From Silvania hatchlandensis (GTDB taxonomy: Bacteria; Pseudomonadota; Gammaproteobacteria; Enterobacterales; Enterobacteriaceae), in the NCBI RefSeq assembly GCF_025564065.1, contig NZ_JAMGZK010000054.1:1-64000 (forward strand): a DNA stretch of 64,000 bases, given 5' to 3'. Numbering within the stretch: the first letter of the stretch is position 1; each line of letters begins with the position of its first letter. The notes beneath the pieces were generated by a model. That model had not been told where the DNA came from. It did not search any database and saw only the letters and a list, made by a program, of their open reading frames with translations. The position numbers and the translations under genes are program-made. This document shows, one piece after another, positions 29,884-40,753 of this stretch.

Positions 29884-30624
29884 ATGGCAGGTCATAGTAA
29901 GTGGGCCAACACCAAACACCGCAAAGCGGCACAGGATGCCAAACGCGGTAAGATCTTTACCAAAATTATTCGTGAGCTGGTGACTGCAGCCCGTCTGGGC
30001 GGCGGCGATGCCGCGTCCAACCCGCGTCTGCGTGCGGCGATCGACAAAGCGCTGTCTAACAACATGACGCGTGACACGCTGAACCGTGCCATCGCCCGTG
30101 GCGTTGGCGGCGATGACGACGCGAACATGGAAACCATCATTTATGAAGGTTACGGTCCTGGCGGTACGGCGGTGATGATCGAGTGCCTGTCCGACAACCG
30201 TAACCGTACCGTGGCAGAAGTGCGTCATGCGTTCACCAAAACCGGCGGCAACCTCGGTACCGACGGCTCCGTGGCGTATCTGTTCAGCAAGAAAGGGGTG
30301 ATCTCTTTCGAAGCGGGTGACGAAGATGCAATCATGGACGCTGCGCTGGAAGCGGGTGCTGAAGACGTGGTGGCCTATGACGACGGCGCTGTTGACGTTT
30401 ATACCGCTTGGGAAGAGATGGGTGCAGTGCGTGATGCGCTGGAAGCGGCTGGCCTGAAAGCCGACGCGGCTGAAGTTTCGATGATCCCGTCCACCAAAGC
30501 GGACATGGATGCAGAAACCGCACCGAAACTGCTGCGTCTGATCGACATGCTCGAAGATTGCGACGACGTGCAGGAAGTGTATCACAACGGTGAAATCTCC
30601 GACGAGGTTGCGGCTACGCTGTAA
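29884..30624 (+). CDS. yebC: YebC/TACO1 family protein
   Basis: This 246-residue protein begins [20 protein letters not shown], the signature of the YebC/TACO1 family. Bacterial members have been described as DNA-binding regulators and, more recently, as translation factors acting on ribosomes; which applies here cannot be read from sequence. It is preceded by TGGAGAA and lies 34 nt before ruvC, a conserved pairing with the Holliday-junction genes. Confidence 0.93.
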   Translation: MAGHSKWANTKHRKAAQDAKRGKIFTKIIRELVTAARLGGGDAASNPRLRAAIDKALSNNMTRDTLNRAIARGVGGDDDANMETIIYEGYGPGGTAVMIECLSDNRNRTVAEVRHAFTKTGGNLGTDGSVAYLFSKKGVISFEAGDEDAIMDAALEAGAEDVVAYDDGAVDVYTAWEEMGAVRDALEAAGLKADAAEVSMIPSTKADMDAETAPKLLRLIDMLEDCDDVQEVYHNGEISDEVAATL

Positions 30625-30658
30625 TGGCCCACCATAAACCGACAGCCGGAGAGGCGTG

Positions 30659-31180
30659 ATGACCATTATTCTCGGTATTGACCCGGGCTCGCGCATCACC
30701 GGTTATGGCGTTATTCGCCAGGTCGGGCGTCAGTTGACCTACCTTGGCAGCGGCTGTATCCGCACCAAAGTAGAGGATCTGCCGTCGCGTCTGAAGCTTA
30801 TCTACGCAGGCGTGACGGAGATTATTACCCAGTTCCAGCCGGACTTTTTCGCTATCGAACAGGTGTTTATGGCGAAAAATGCCGACTCGGCGCTGAAGCT
30901 CGGTCAGGCGCGAGGCGTGGCGATTGTCGCGGCAACCAACCAGGATCTGCCGGTGTTTGAATACGCTGCGCGGCAGGTGAAGCAGACCGTGGTGGGGAAT
31001 GGCGGTGCAGACAAAAGCCAGGTGCAGCACATGGTGCGTACCTTGCTAAAGCTGCCAGCTAATCCGCAGGCGGATGCGGCCGATGCGCTGGCGATTGCGA
31101 TAACTCACTGCCACGTCAGCCAGAACGCAATGCAAATAAGCGACTCTCGGCTTAATCTGGCGCGAGGTCGATTGCGCTAA
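30659..31180 (+). CDS. ruvC: Holliday junction endonuclease
   Basis: RuvC cuts Holliday junctions symmetrically after RuvAB branch migration. The 173 residues contain the N-terminal [12 protein letters not shown] with the first catalytic Asp, FFAIEQVF with the catalytic Glu (near 66), and [13 protein letters not shown] with the two C-terminal Asp residues (near 138 and 141). ATG 30659 follows GGAGAGG; a GTG one codon earlier is in frame. K-12 has yebB between ruvC and ruvA; here the two are adjacent. Confidence 0.96.
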   Translation: MTIILGIDPGSRITGYGVIRQVGRQLTYLGSGCIRTKVEDLPSRLKLIYAGVTEIITQFQPDFFAIEQVFMAKNADSALKLGQARGVAIVAATNQDLPVFEYAARQVKQTVVGNGGADKSQVQHMVRTLLKLPANPQADAADALAIAITHCHVSQNAMQISDSRLNLARGRLR

Positions 31181-31191
31181 ATATAAAAATC

Positions 31192-31219
31192 AGGCTGGAT
31201 GTTTATCCAGCCTTTTTTT
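31192..31219 (+). promoter_or_regulatory. LexA operator of ruvAB that also forms the ruvC terminator
   Basis: CTGGATGTTTATCCAG (31195-31210) is nearly identical to the LexA box of E. coli ruvAB as I recall it (CTGG-N8-CCAG). Extended by three bases each side it forms a 9-bp RNA stem, AGGCTGGAT with ATCCAGCCT, loop GTTT, followed by a T-tract: a textbook terminator for ruvC. The same dyad therefore appears to act as DNA operator and as RNA hairpin. Confidence 0.75.
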
Positions 31220-31263
31220 ATGATGGCAGCGGTAACTTTTAGCCCTTAACGCAGGAGCGTCAC

Positions 31264-31875
31264 GTGATAGGCAGACTCAGAGGCATCATCCTTGAAAAAC
31301 AACCCCCGATAGTGCTGCTTGAAGCGGGAGGCGTGGGCTATGAAGTGCATATGCCGATGACCTGCTTCTATGAGCTGCCGGATGCGGGCAAGGAAGCGAT
31401 TGTCTTCACCCATTTTATCGTCCGTGAAGATGCCCAGCTGCTGTTTGGCTTTAACAACAAGCAAGAGCGGACGCTGTTTAAAGAGCTGATCAAAACTAAC
31501 GGCGTCGGTCCGAAGCTGGCGCTGGCGATCCTCTCCGGCATGTCGGCCCAGCAGTTCGTGAACGCCGTCGAACGTGAAGAGCTGGCGCTGCTGGTCAAAC
31601 TGCCGGGTATTGGTAAGAAAACCGCAGAGCGCCTGATTGTTGAAATGAAGGATCGCTTTAAAGGCCTGCACGGCGATCTGTTTACTCCGGCTGCCGATCT
31701 GGTGCTGACATCGCCCGCCGGTCCGGCTGATGATGATGCGGAACAGGAAGCGGTTGCTGCGCTGGTGGCGCTGGGCTATAAACCTCAGGAAGCGAGCCGT
31801 ATGGTCAGCAAAATTGCCAGACCTGACGCCTCCAGTGAAACCCTGATTCGCGAAGCGCTGCGCGCCGCATTGTGA
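31264..31875 (+). CDS. ruvA: Holliday junction branch migration protein RuvA
   Basis: RuvA tetramers bind the four-way junction and load RuvB. The 203 residues contain the N-terminal OB domain, helix-hairpin-helix motifs around [11 protein letters not shown] near residue 80 and [16 protein letters not shown] near 115, and a C-terminal RuvB-binding domain ([19 protein letters not shown]). The start is GTG 31264 behind GCAGGAGCG. It is probably SOS-induced from the LexA site upstream. Confidence 0.96.
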   Translation: MIGRLRGIILEKQPPIVLLEAGGVGYEVHMPMTCFYELPDAGKEAIVFTHFIVREDAQLLFGFNNKQERTLFKELIKTNGVGPKLALAILSGMSAQQFVNAVEREELALLVKLPGIGKKTAERLIVEMKDRFKGLHGDLFTPAADLVLTSPAGPADDDAEQEAVAALVALGYKPQEASRMVSKIARPDASSETLIREALRAAL

Positions 31876-31880
31876 GGTAA

Positions 31881-32894
<1,014 letters not shown>

Positions 32895-32902
32895 CCACTG
32901 TC

Positions 32903-32928
32903 ACCCCGGTAAGCGAAACGCCACCGGG
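32903..32928. repeat. REP-type palindromic element between ruvB and znuB
   Basis: CCCCGGT and ACCGGGG flank AAGCGAAACGCC, the form of the common enterobacterial REP palindrome (CCGGTAAGCG...CGCCACCGG). It occupies the 41-bp gap between convergent genes, a typical REP location, and may stabilise or end both messages. No T-run follows. Confidence 0.7.
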
Positions 32929-32935
32929 GCATGGC

Positions 32936-33721
32936 TCAGCTGGCGGGCTTTTTCATCATACTGAAGATAAACATCATCGCGGCGCACAGCACCACTGACG
33001 GTCCGGCAGGCGTGTCGTAAAACGCTGAGAAGGTAAGCCCTCCGGTCACCGCAAGCATCCCCACCCCAACGGCGACACTGGCCATTTGCTCCGGCGTACG
33101 GGCAAAACGACGTGCGGTGGCGGCAGGGATAATCAGCAGCGACGTAATGATCAACGCCCCGACAAACTTCATCGCCACGCCAATGGTCAGCGCGGTGACC
33201 AGCATCAACAGCAGCTTGACCCGCTGCAGCTTCACGCCGTCAACAAAGGCCAGGTCCGGGCTGATGGTCATCGCCAGCAGGTTTCGCCACTGCCACAGCA
33301 GGATAGCCAGCACCACCACGACGCCAATGGCTATGGCGATCAAATCGTCCGGCGTTACTGCCAGCAGGTCGCCAAACAGATAGGCCATCAGATCCACGCG
33401 GATGTTGTGCATCAGGCTGACCACCACCAGCCCCAGCGACAGGGCGCTGTGAGCCATGATCCCAAGCAGCGTATCCACTGCCAGGTGCGGACGCTTTTCC
33501 AGCCACACCAGCCCGGCTGCCAGCATCAACGTGACCGCAATGACCGCGTAAAACGGATTGACATCCAGCAGTAAGCCAAAGGCCACACCCAGCAGAGAAG
33601 CATGCGCCAGCGTATCGCCAAAGTAAGACATTCTGCGCCAGACTACGAACGAGCCGAGTGGACCCGCCGCGCAGGCGAGCATCATCCCGGCCAGCCAGCC
33701 GGGTAATAATAATTCAATCAT
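32936..33721 (-). CDS. znuB: Zinc ABC transporter permease
   Basis: ZnuB is the membrane subunit of the high-affinity zinc importer ZnuABC. The 261 residues form a polytopic protein of the ABC-3 permease family with conserved [27 protein letters not shown] near residue 20 and [17 protein letters not shown] near 190. It overlaps znuC by four bases and is transcribed with it away from znuA. Confidence 0.95.
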   Translation of the reverse strand: MIELLLPGWLAGMMLACAAGPLGSFVVWRRMSYFGDTLAHASLLGVAFGLLLDVNPFYAVIAVTLMLAAGLVWLEKRPHLAVDTLLGIMAHSALSLGLVVVSLMHNIRVDLMAYLFGDLLAVTPDDLIAIAIGVVVVLAILLWQWRNLLAMTISPDLAFVDGVKLQRVKLLLMLVTALTIGVAMKFVGALIITSLLIIPAATARRFARTPEQMASVAVGVGMLAVTGGLTFSAFYDTPAGPSVVLCAAMMFIFSMMKKPAS

Positions 33722-34473
33722 GAGTTACCGTTTCCCCGGCGCAGAACAATGCGGCCCTGCAAATCATGGCGGTGATTGTGATGATGGCGATAAATGCCGA
33801 GCTGTTCCGCGCCGCGTGGGCCAAACATCGAGATAAACTCCGGATGCATGGAGACCACTTCGGGTGTGCCGGAGCAGCAGATGTGCTGGTTGAGACACAG
33901 CACCTCGTCGGTCTTCGCCATTACCAGATGCAGGTCGTGGGAGACCATCAGCACGGCGCAGCCCAACTCTTTACGCAGCTGATCGATCAGGTCATACAGC
34001 GCGACCTGACCATTGACATCCACGCCCTGAGTCGGTTCGTCGAGCACCAGCAGTTGTGGTTTATTGAGCAGCGCCCGGGCCAGCAAAACGCGCTGTGTCT
34101 CACCGCCGGACAGCTTTTGCAGCGGCGCCTCGATCAGATGCCCGGCCTGCACCCGCTTGAGTGCAGGGAGGATATCCTCCTTACGGGTGTCGGGGCGCAG
34201 ACGTAAAAAACGGCTCACGGTCAGCGGCAGGGTCGCGTCCAGATGCAGCTTTTGCGGGACATAGCCAATACGTAACTTACCGTCACGCTTGATAACACCG
34301 GTGTCCGGTGCGACCAGACCCAGCACCACGCGCACCAGCGTTGATTTGCCCGCACCGTTCGGGCCGAGCAGCGTTAAAATTCTACCGGCTTTCAGATCCA
34401 GGGACACGTCAGAGAGGACGCGGCGCTGGCCAAATGAAACCGAAATTTTTTCGAGAGATACCAAAGTCGTCAT
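33718..34473 (-). CDS. znuC: Zinc ABC transporter ATPase
   Basis: ZnuC supplies ATP hydrolysis for zinc import. The 251 residues contain Walker [10 protein letters not shown] near residue 37, signature [15 protein letters not shown] near 120, Walker [13 protein letters not shown] near 143 and the H-loop VSHDLH. The C-terminal tail has a histidine cluster ([11 protein letters not shown] near 228) that could bind zinc, as in E. coli ZnuC. Confidence 0.96.
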   Translation of the reverse strand: MTTLVSLEKISVSFGQRRVLSDVSLDLKAGRILTLLGPNGAGKSTLVRVVLGLVAPDTGVIKRDGKLRIGYVPQKLHLDATLPLTVSRFLRLRPDTRKEDILPALKRVQAGHLIEAPLQKLSGGETQRVLLARALLNKPQLLVLDEPTQGVDVNGQVALYDLIDQLRKELGCAVLMVSHDLHLVMAKTDEVLCLNQHICCSGTPEVVSMHPEFISMFGPRGAEQLGIYRHHHNHRHDLQGRIVLRRGNGNS

Positions 34474-34499
34474 GTCAATTTATGCTTGCAGAAGTTATC

Positions 34500-34520
34500 G
34501 AATGTTATAATATCACATTC
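34500..34520. promoter_or_regulatory. Zur operator in the znuCB/znuA divergent promoter
   Basis: The near-perfect dyad GAATGTTATAATATCACATTC matches the Zur box type GAAATGTTATANTATAACATTTC. Lying 27 bp upstream of znuC and 31 bp upstream of znuA, one bound Zur dimer pair would repress both when zinc is plentiful. Confidence 0.85.
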
Positions 34521-34550
34521 CACACACTCATTACGATGAATAGTCGCATT

Positions 34551-35495
34551 ATGTTACAGAAAAATACGCTTCTTTTCGCAGCATTATCCGCTGCCCTTTG
34601 GGGTTCCGCAGCACAAGATGTTAACGCCGCCGTAGTCGCTTCGCTTAAGCCGCTCGGTTTTATCGCCTCAGCCATTGCTGATGGTGTTACGGAAACTCAG
34701 GTTTTACTGCCGGATGGGGCTTCAGAGCACGATTATTCTCTGCGCCCTTCCGATGTAAAACGCTTACAAAACGCGGATTTAGTGGTATGGATTGGCCCGG
34801 ACATGGAAGCCTTCATGCAAAAGTCAGCAGGTCAGTTGCCTGAGACCAAACAGGTTACCATCGCTAATCTTTCAGGTGTCAAACCGTTGTTGATGAAAGG
34901 CGACGATGATGACGGGGATGAGCATGATCACGATCATGGCGCGGGGGCAAAAGGTGACGAGCATCACCATCACGGCGAGTACAATATGCATCTTTGGCTT
35001 TCGCCTGAGATCGCCCGCCTGTCAGCGATTGCAATCCACGAAAAATTAGTGGAACTTATGCCGCAAAGTCGAGCCAAATTAGACGCCAACCTGAAGGATT
35101 TTGAGGCACAACTTGCCACAACCGACAAGCAGGTAGGTACCGAGCTCGCACCATTGAAAGGTAGAGGATATTTCGTTTTTCATGATGCCTACGGCTACTA
35201 CGAAAAACACTACGGTCTCACGCCGCTTGGCCACTTCACCGTAAACCCCGAAATTCAACCTGGTGCGCAGCGTTTACATGAAATCAGAACACAGTTGGTT
35301 GAGCAAAAAGCGACCTGCGTTTTTGCTGAGCCACAGTTCAGGCCAGCGGTCGTTGAAGCCGTGGCAAGGGGAACGTCCGTCCGTATGGGCACCCTTGACC
35401 CGCTTGGAACCTCTATCCAGTTGAGCAAAGCGAGCTATTCTCAGTTCCTCAGCCAACTGGCGAACCAGTATGCGAGCTGCCTGAAAGGAGATTAA
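34551..35495 (+). CDS. znuA: Periplasmic zinc-binding protein
   Basis: ZnuA captures zinc in the periplasm and delivers it to ZnuB. The 314 residues have a signal peptide ending near [11 protein letters not shown] and the family ligands: His in ASEHDYSL near 60, His in [10 protein letters not shown] near 143 and His in [10 protein letters not shown] near 207. Between the first two lies a His/Asp-rich zinc-sponge loop ([19 protein letters not shown]). I start at ATG 34551 ([11 protein letters not shown]); several upstream in-frame starts exist but lack signal-peptide character. Confidence 0.95.
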   Translation: MLQKNTLLFAALSAALWGSAAQDVNAAVVASLKPLGFIASAIADGVTETQVLLPDGASEHDYSLRPSDVKRLQNADLVVWIGPDMEAFMQKSAGQLPETKQVTIANLSGVKPLLMKGDDDDGDEHDHDHGAGAKGDEHHHHGEYNMHLWLSPEIARLSAIAIHEKLVELMPQSRAKLDANLKDFEAQLATTDKQVGTELAPLKGRGYFVFHDAYGYYEKHYGLTPLGHFTVNPEIQPGAQRLHEIRTQLVEQKATCVFAEPQFRPAVVEAVARGTSVRMGTLDPLGTSIQLSKASYSQFLSQLANQYASCLKGD

Positions 35496-35510
35496 CGAGG
35501 AAGTGAATAC

Positions 35511-36833
35511 GTGCAACAGATAGCCCGCTCTGTCGCTCTGGCATTTAATAATCTGCCCCGGCCCCACCGCGTCATGCTGGGGTCGCTTACAGTACTCACC
35601 TTAGCGGTCGCCGTCTGGCGGCCCTATATTTACCATCCAGTCTCTACACCTATTGTCAAGACTATCGAACTGGAGAAGAGTGACGTCCGGTCGTTATTGC
35701 CCGAAGCCAGTGAACCTATCGATCAGGCTGCGCAGGAAGAGGAAGCGATCCCGCAGGATGAACTTGATGACAAGACTGAAGCTGAAGTCGGTGTTCATGA
35801 ATATGTGGTCTCCACCGGCGATACGCTCAGCAGCGTTCTTAACCAGTACGGCATTGAAATGGGCGATATCAGCCAGCTTGCCGCCTCGGATAAAGAGCTG
35901 CGTAACCTGAAAATCGGCCAACAGCTCTCCTGGACGTTGACCGATGCCGGTGATTTACAGCGCCTGACCTGGGAAATGTCGCGTCGTGAAACCCGTACCT
36001 ACGATCGTACTGAAAACGGTTTCAAGATGACCAGCGAACTGCAGCAGGGCGACTGGGTCAACAGTGCGATGAAAGGCACGTTAGGCGGCGGTAGCTTTGT
36101 CGCCAGCGCACGTGACGCCGGGTTGACCAGCGGTGAAATCAGTTCGGTGATCAAAGCCATGCAGTGGCAAATGGATTTCCGTAAGCTGAAAAAAGGCGAT
36201 GCCTGGTCGGTACTGATGTCCCGTGAAATGCTTGACGGCAAGCGTGAGCAAAGCCAACTGGTCGGGGTGCGTTTGCGCTCGGACGGTAAAGACTATTACG
36301 CGATCCGCGCCGAAGACGGTAAGTTCTACGACCGTAACGGTACCGGGCTGGCAAAAGGTTTCCTGCGCTTCCCGACCTCAAAACAGTTCCGCGTGTCGTC
36401 GAACTTTAACCCGCGTCGTCTGAACCCGGTTACCGGTCGCGTTGCGCCGCACCGTGGCGTCGATTTCGCCATGCCGCAGGGTACGCCGGTGCTGGCCGTC
36501 GGTGATGGTGAAGTGGTGATGGCGAAACGCAGCGGTGCCGCAGGCTATTACGTTGCCGTGCGTCACGGGCGGACCTATACCACCCGTTATATGCACCTGC
36601 GCAAGCTGCTGGTGAAGCCTGGCCAGAAGGTGAAACGGGGCGATCGCATTGCGCTGTCGGGCAATACCGGCCGCTCTACCGGTCCGCATCTGCACTACGA
36701 AGTGTGGATCAACCAGCTGGCCGTCAACCCGCTCACGGCGAAACTGCCGCGTACCGAAGGGCTGACCGGCAAAGACCGTAGCGATTATCTGGCGCAGGTC
36801 AAAGAGGTTATTCCGCAACTCGGCCTGGATTAA
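35511..36833 (+). CDS. mepM: Murein DD-endopeptidase MepM (M23 family)
   Basis: MepM cuts D-Ala-mDAP cross-links to allow peptidoglycan growth. The 440 residues contain an N-terminal membrane anchor (VMLGSLTVLTLAVAVW), a LysM/OapA-type region starting VHEYVVSTGDTLSSVLNQYG near 95, and a C-terminal lysostaphin-like M23 domain with zinc ligands in PHRGVDFAMP near 314 and PHLHYEVWINQ near 393. It starts at GTG 35511, 15 nt after znuA, so part of its expression may follow zinc control; the enzyme itself uses zinc. Confidence 0.95.
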   Translation: MQQIARSVALAFNNLPRPHRVMLGSLTVLTLAVAVWRPYIYHPVSTPIVKTIELEKSDVRSLLPEASEPIDQAAQEEEAIPQDELDDKTEAEVGVHEYVVSTGDTLSSVLNQYGIEMGDISQLAASDKELRNLKIGQQLSWTLTDAGDLQRLTWEMSRRETRTYDRTENGFKMTSELQQGDWVNSAMKGTLGGGSFVASARDAGLTSGEISSVIKAMQWQMDFRKLKKGDAWSVLMSREMLDGKREQSQLVGVRLRSDGKDYYAIRAEDGKFYDRNGTGLAKGFLRFPTSKQFRVSSNFNPRRLNPVTGRVAPHRGVDFAMPQGTPVLAVGDGEVVMAKRSGAAGYYVAVRHGRTYTTRYMHLRKLLVKPGQKVKRGDRIALSGNTGRSTGPHLHYEVWINQLAVNPLTAKLPRTEGLTGKDRSDYLAQVKEVIPQLGLD

Positions 36834-36846
36834 TTTCCGGGCGACC

Positions 36847-36882
36847 AAAGCCGGTGCAGACGATGCGCCGGCTTTTTCTTTT
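36847..36882 (+). terminator. Terminator after mepM
   Basis: AAAGCCGG and CCGGCTTT pair with an inner GTGCA/TGCGC helix and are followed by TTTTTCTTTT. Confidence 0.8.
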
Positions 36883-36950
36883 GTGCCTGGCGCACGGCCT
36901 CGCTAAACTAATGCCTGACTCTTTTGTGCATCACCCGCCCTGGAAAAAGC

Positions 36951-37922
36951 ATGGAAACCAAAAAAAATAACATTGAATACATTCCTGAATTTGAAAAAAA
37001 CTTTCGCCATCCGCGCTTCTGGGGTGCCTGGTTTGGGGTCTTTGCCTTTGCCGGTATTGCACTGCTTCCTGCTGCCGTGCGCGATCCGGTGCTGGGAAAA
37101 GTGGGGCGTCTCGCGGGCAAATTCGGTAAAAGCGCCCGTCGTCGCGCACAGATAAACCTGCTCTACTGCTTCCCGGAAAAGAGCGAGGCGGAACGTGAGG
37201 CGATCATCGACGAGATGTTCACCACTGCGCCGCAGGCGATGGCGATGATGGGCGAGCTGGCGTTACGCGGTCCGGAGAAAGTCGCTCAGCGTGTCGACTG
37301 GAAAGGGCTGGAGATCATCGACGAGATGCGCCGCAACGACGAAAAGGTGATTTTCCTCGTGCCGCACGGCTGGGGCGTGGATATTCCGGCGATGCTGATG
37401 GCGTCGCAGGGCCAAAAAATGGCGGCAATGTTCCATAACCAGGGGAATAAAATCTTCGATTATGTATGGAACACCGTGCGTCGTCGCTTTGGCGGGCGTC
37501 TGCATGCCCGTAACGACGGTATCAAGCCATTTATCCAGTCGGTGCGTCAGGGCTACTGGGGCTACTATCTGCCCGATCAGGATCATGGTGCAGAGCACAG
37601 CGAGTTCGTTGATTTCTTCTCGACCTATAAAGCGACGCTGCCCGCGATTGGCCGCCTGATGAAGGTGTGCCGGGCGCGAGTGATCCCCCTGTTCCCGGTT
37701 TACGACGGCAAAACCCATCGTCTGACGATTGAAGTGCGCCCCCCGATGGACGATCTGCTGACCGCTGACGATGTAACCATCGCGCGGCGGATGAACGAAG
37801 AGGTCGAGATTCTGGTGGCACCGCATCTGGAGCAGTACACCTGGATCCTGAAATTGCTGAAGACGCGCAAGCCGGGCGAAACTGAGCCGTATCAGCGCAA
37901 AGAGTTATATCCGAGGAAGTAA
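36951..37922 (+). CDS. lpxM: Lipid A biosynthesis myristoyltransferase
   Basis: LpxM adds myristate to Kdo2-lauroyl-lipid IVA, completing hexa-acylated lipid A at the inner membrane. The 323 residues equal E. coli. They contain one N-terminal transmembrane segment, the acyltransferase HX4D-type motif in [15 protein letters not shown] near residue 138, and [19 protein letters not shown] near 205. I start at METKKNN (36951) as in E. coli; an ATG at 36924 would add nine residues. Confidence 0.94.
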   Translation: METKKNNIEYIPEFEKNFRHPRFWGAWFGVFAFAGIALLPAAVRDPVLGKVGRLAGKFGKSARRRAQINLLYCFPEKSEAEREAIIDEMFTTAPQAMAMMGELALRGPEKVAQRVDWKGLEIIDEMRRNDEKVIFLVPHGWGVDIPAMLMASQGQKMAAMFHNQGNKIFDYVWNTVRRRFGGRLHARNDGIKPFIQSVRQGYWGYYLPDQDHGAEHSEFVDFFSTYKATLPAIGRLMKVCRARVIPLFPVYDGKTHRLTIEVRPPMDDLLTADDVTIARRMNEEVEILVAPHLEQYTWILKLLKTRKPGETEPYQRKELYPRK

Positions 37923-37952
37923 AAAAGCCCCTCTTCCGACAGGAAGAGGGGA
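37922..37952 (-). terminator. Terminator of pykA
   Basis: On the minus strand CCCCTCTTCC and GGAAGAGGGG pair around TGTC and are followed by CTTTTTT. The T-run reaches the lpxM stop codon. Confidence 0.85.
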
Positions 37953-37960
37953 GAGACCTG

Positions 37961-39403
37961 TTACTCGACGGTCATCACGCGGGTGGTGTTGGTGGAGCCG
38001 ATGGTGCTCATCACATCACCCTGGGTCACGATGACGATATCGCCGGAGACCAGGTAGCCTTTGTCGCGCAGCAGGTTCACCGCATCGTTCGCCGCAGCAA
38101 CACCGTCGCTGGTGCTGTCGAAGTAAACCGGGGTAACGCCACGGTACAGCGCGGTCAGGTTCAGGGTGCGCTCATGACGGGACATTGCAAAAATCGGCAG
38201 ACCGGAGCTGATACGTGAGGTCATCAGGGCGGTACGGCCCGATTCCGTCATGGTGATGATCGCCGTGACGCCTTTCAGGTGGTTGGCCGCGTACATCGCG
38301 GACATCGCAATCGCTTCTTCCACGTTGTCGAACTGAATGTCCAGACGGTGCTTGGAGACGTTGATGCTTGGGATCTTCTCGGCACCCAGACAGACGCGCG
38401 CCATCGCGGCCACGGTTTCTGCCGGGTACTGACCCGCGGCGGTTTCCGCTGACAGCATCACGGCATCGGTGCCATCCAGCACGGCGTTTGCCACGTCCAT
38501 CACCTCTGCACGGGTTGGCATCGGGTTGGTGATCATCGACTCCATCATCTGGGTGGCGGTGATCACCGAACGGTTCAGCTGACGAGCGCGGCGGATCAGC
38601 GCCTTCTGGATCCCGACCAGTTCCGGGTCGCCAATCTCAACGCCGAGGTCGCCACGGGCAACCATCACCACGTCAGAGGCGAGGATGATGTCATCCATTG
38701 CATCCTGGCTGCAGACCGCTTCCGCACGTTCTACTTTTGCGACGATTTTGGCATCACACCCTGCGTCGCGTGCCAGACGGCGAGCGTAGTTCAGATCTTC
38801 GCCACAGCGTGGGAAAGAGACCGCCAGATAATCCACGCCAATCTCGGCTGCAGTGATGATATCGGCTTTGTCTTTCTCGGTCAGGGCTTCAGCGGAAAGA
38901 CCGCCGCCCAGCTTGTTGATGCCTTTATTGTTGGAGAGCGGGCCGCCAACGGTCACTTCGGTAAACACTTTCATGCCCTGAACGCTGAGCACTTTCAGCT
39001 GTACGCGACCGTCGTCGAGCAGCAGGATGTCGCCCGGAACCACGTCAGCAGGCAGACCTTTGTAGTCGATCCCCACTTTCTCTTTATCGCCTTCGCCTTT
39101 GCTCATGTTGGCGTCGAGCAGGAATTTATCCCCGATATTGAGGAAGACTTTGCCTTCTTTAAAGGTTGAGACGCGGATCTTAGGTCCCTGAAGGTCCCCA
39201 AGAATAGCGATGTGGCGTCCCAGTTTTGCCGCGATCTCACGGACTTTATCCGCACGTAATTTATGATCTTCCGGCGTACCGTGGGAGAAGTTCATACGTA
39301 CCACGTTGGCACCTGCGGCGATGATTTTCTCGAGGTTATTATCGCGGTCTGTGGCCGGGCCTAAGGTGGTAACGATCTTGGTTCTGCGAAGCCTTCTGGT
39401 CAT
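37961..39403 (-). CDS. pykA: Pyruvate kinase II
   Basis: This enzyme converts phosphoenolpyruvate and ADP to pyruvate and ATP, the last step of glycolysis; E. coli PykA is AMP-activated. The 480 residues match E. coli. Active-site blocks include [14 protein letters not shown] at the N-terminus, [14 protein letters not shown] near 35, [11 protein letters not shown] near 68, [19 protein letters not shown] near 220, [13 protein letters not shown] near 246 and [10 protein letters not shown] near 278. I start at ATG 39403 (MTRRLRRTK); in-frame codons up to 39457 lack ribosome-binding signals. It is flanked by hexR on the same strand, in a cluster of central carbon genes. Confidence 0.96.
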   Translation of the reverse strand: MTRRLRRTKIVTTLGPATDRDNNLEKIIAAGANVVRMNFSHGTPEDHKLRADKVREIAAKLGRHIAILGDLQGPKIRVSTFKEGKVFLNIGDKFLLDANMSKGEGDKEKVGIDYKGLPADVVPGDILLLDDGRVQLKVLSVQGMKVFTEVTVGGPLSNNKGINKLGGGLSAEALTEKDKADIITAAEIGVDYLAVSFPRCGEDLNYARRLARDAGCDAKIVAKVERAEAVCSQDAMDDIILASDVVMVARGDLGVEIGDPELVGIQKALIRRARQLNRSVITATQMMESMITNPMPTRAEVMDVANAVLDGTDAVMLSAETAAGQYPAETVAAMARVCLGAEKIPSINVSKHRLDIQFDNVEEAIAMSAMYAANHLKGVTAIITMTESGRTALMTSRISSGLPIFAMSRHERTLNLTALYRGVTPVYFDSTSDGVAAANDAVNLLRDKGYLVSGDIVIVTQGDVMSTIGSTNTTRVMTVE

Positions 39404-39525
39404 GTAATACTCCATTGACTGAAACAACCTGGTGTTGCGTGAACGATTATTCGGCACTCTGTTTGCTCTTTACGAACAAGGAAAATACCGAATACTGAAA
39501 AAGGTAACAACCTTGTAATTGACGA

Positions 39526-40395
39526 TCAGGGAACATCACCCTTGATGAACAATTCTTTATCAAAACGCGATTCCTTGAGCGCTTCTTTGACTCGCTTCAA
39601 GTTATCTCTGAATTTAGCGCCACGGCGCAGAGTAAAGCCGGTTGCCAGCACATCAATCACCGTCAGTTGCGCCAGACGGGACACCATGGGCATATACATG
39701 TCGGTGTCCTCCGGCACATCGAGAGTGATTGCCAGCGTCGCTTCCCGCGCCAGCGGCGTACCGGCGGTGGTAAGGGCAATGACAATGGCATCGTTTTCAC
39801 GCGCCAGCTGGGCCAGTTCCACCAGACTTTTGGTGCGTCCGGTATGCGAAATCAGCACTACCACGTCATCATCGTTACAATTCATACAGCTCATGCGTTG
39901 CAGGACAATGTCGTCGGAATAGATAACCGGCACATTAAAACGGAAAAATTTGTTCATGGCATCATGGGCGACCGCCGCCGACGAGCCGAGCCCAAAGAAC
40001 GCAATCTTCTTGGCCTGGGTCAGCAAATCAACGGCGCGATTCACCGACGCCATATCCAGCGACTGGCGAACCTGATCCAGCGTCGCCATCGCTGATTCAA
40101 AAATCTTGCCGGTGTAGGCCTCCACGCTGTCGTCTTCATCGACGTTGCGATTTACGTAAGGCGTCCCGTTCGCCAGACTTTGCGCCAGATGCAGTTTAAA
40201 ATCAGGGAAGCCACGCGTCTCCATACTGCGGCAGAATCGGTTAACGGTCGGTTCACTGACCCCCGACTCCTGAGCCAGAGTGGCGATGCTGGAATGAATG
40301 GCCTGAGCGGGGGTGGCGAGAATTACTTCAGCCACTTTCCGTTCGGATTTGCTAAGGTGTTCCAGTTGAAACTGGATTTTTTCCAGCATGTTCAT
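39526..40395 (-). CDS. hexR: RpiR-family regulator HexR
   Basis: HexR represses glycolytic and Entner-Doudoroff genes and is released by KDPG. The 289 residues contain an N-terminal HTH_6 domain (LSKSERKVAEVILATP and VSEPTVNRFCRSM near residue 45) and a SIS sugar-phosphate domain (IAFFGLGSSAAVAHDA near 130 and ISHTGRTKSLVELA near 185). The start at 40395 (MNMLEKIQ) matches E. coli. It is divergent from zwf, and a HexR box lies in the shared region, next to genes it is known to control. Confidence 0.95.
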   Translation of the reverse strand: MNMLEKIQFQLEHLSKSERKVAEVILATPAQAIHSSIATLAQESGVSEPTVNRFCRSMETRGFPDFKLHLAQSLANGTPYVNRNVDEDDSVEAYTGKIFESAMATLDQVRQSLDMASVNRAVDLLTQAKKIAFFGLGSSAAVAHDAMNKFFRFNVPVIYSDDIVLQRMSCMNCNDDDVVVLISHTGRTKSLVELAQLARENDAIVIALTTAGTPLAREATLAITLDVPEDTDMYMPMVSRLAQLTVIDVLATGFTLRRGAKFRDNLKRVKEALKESRFDKELFIKGDVP

Positions 40396-40753
40396 TATTA
40401 ACACGACACTCATCGGTGGAAACGATTTCATTAATGGGTGAAATCGCGATTCGAATTAGCAAGAATATACGCCTGTGACCGGCCGAAAAGGGCAAGCCCT
40501 GAAAAAAATGTTGTTGTTTTTTTTCATTACTTGATCGCTGTCGGATTTTAGCAACGTTCATGCAGTACAAAATTTCAGCAGCTTTTACGTCACAACCGCG
40601 TTCAAAGCAATCCGGGGGCAAAAACCGCCGTTTCGCACGACAGGATAAGTGCTAATGGTTTCGGGAATGACGTAAAAGCAGTACAGTGCATTGTAATAAA
40701 ATTACAACGGTAATCTGGCAAAAGCACCAGGATATCCAACTGAGGAGAATGAC
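40396..40753. other. Divergent hexR/zwf control region
   Basis: This 358-bp region holds no ORF I can support. It contains an A/T-rich tract around 40500-40530 near hexR and the HexR box at 40692-40706 close to zwf. The zwf Shine-Dalgarno (GAGGAGA) ends 7 nt before its ATG. A Mar/Sox/Rob box, known for E. coli zwf, could not be placed with confidence. Confidence 0.6.
40692..40706. promoter_or_regulatory. HexR operator upstream of zwf
   Basis: TGTAATAAAATTACA differs by one base from the HexR consensus TGTAATTAAATTACA. It is centred 55 bp upstream of the zwf ATG. Confidence 0.85.

Noticed and set aside
40625..40670. Mar/Sox/Rob box upstream of zwf (GCAC...AAGTGC)
   Set aside because: Only part of the degenerate consensus matches by eye; not supported enough to annotate.
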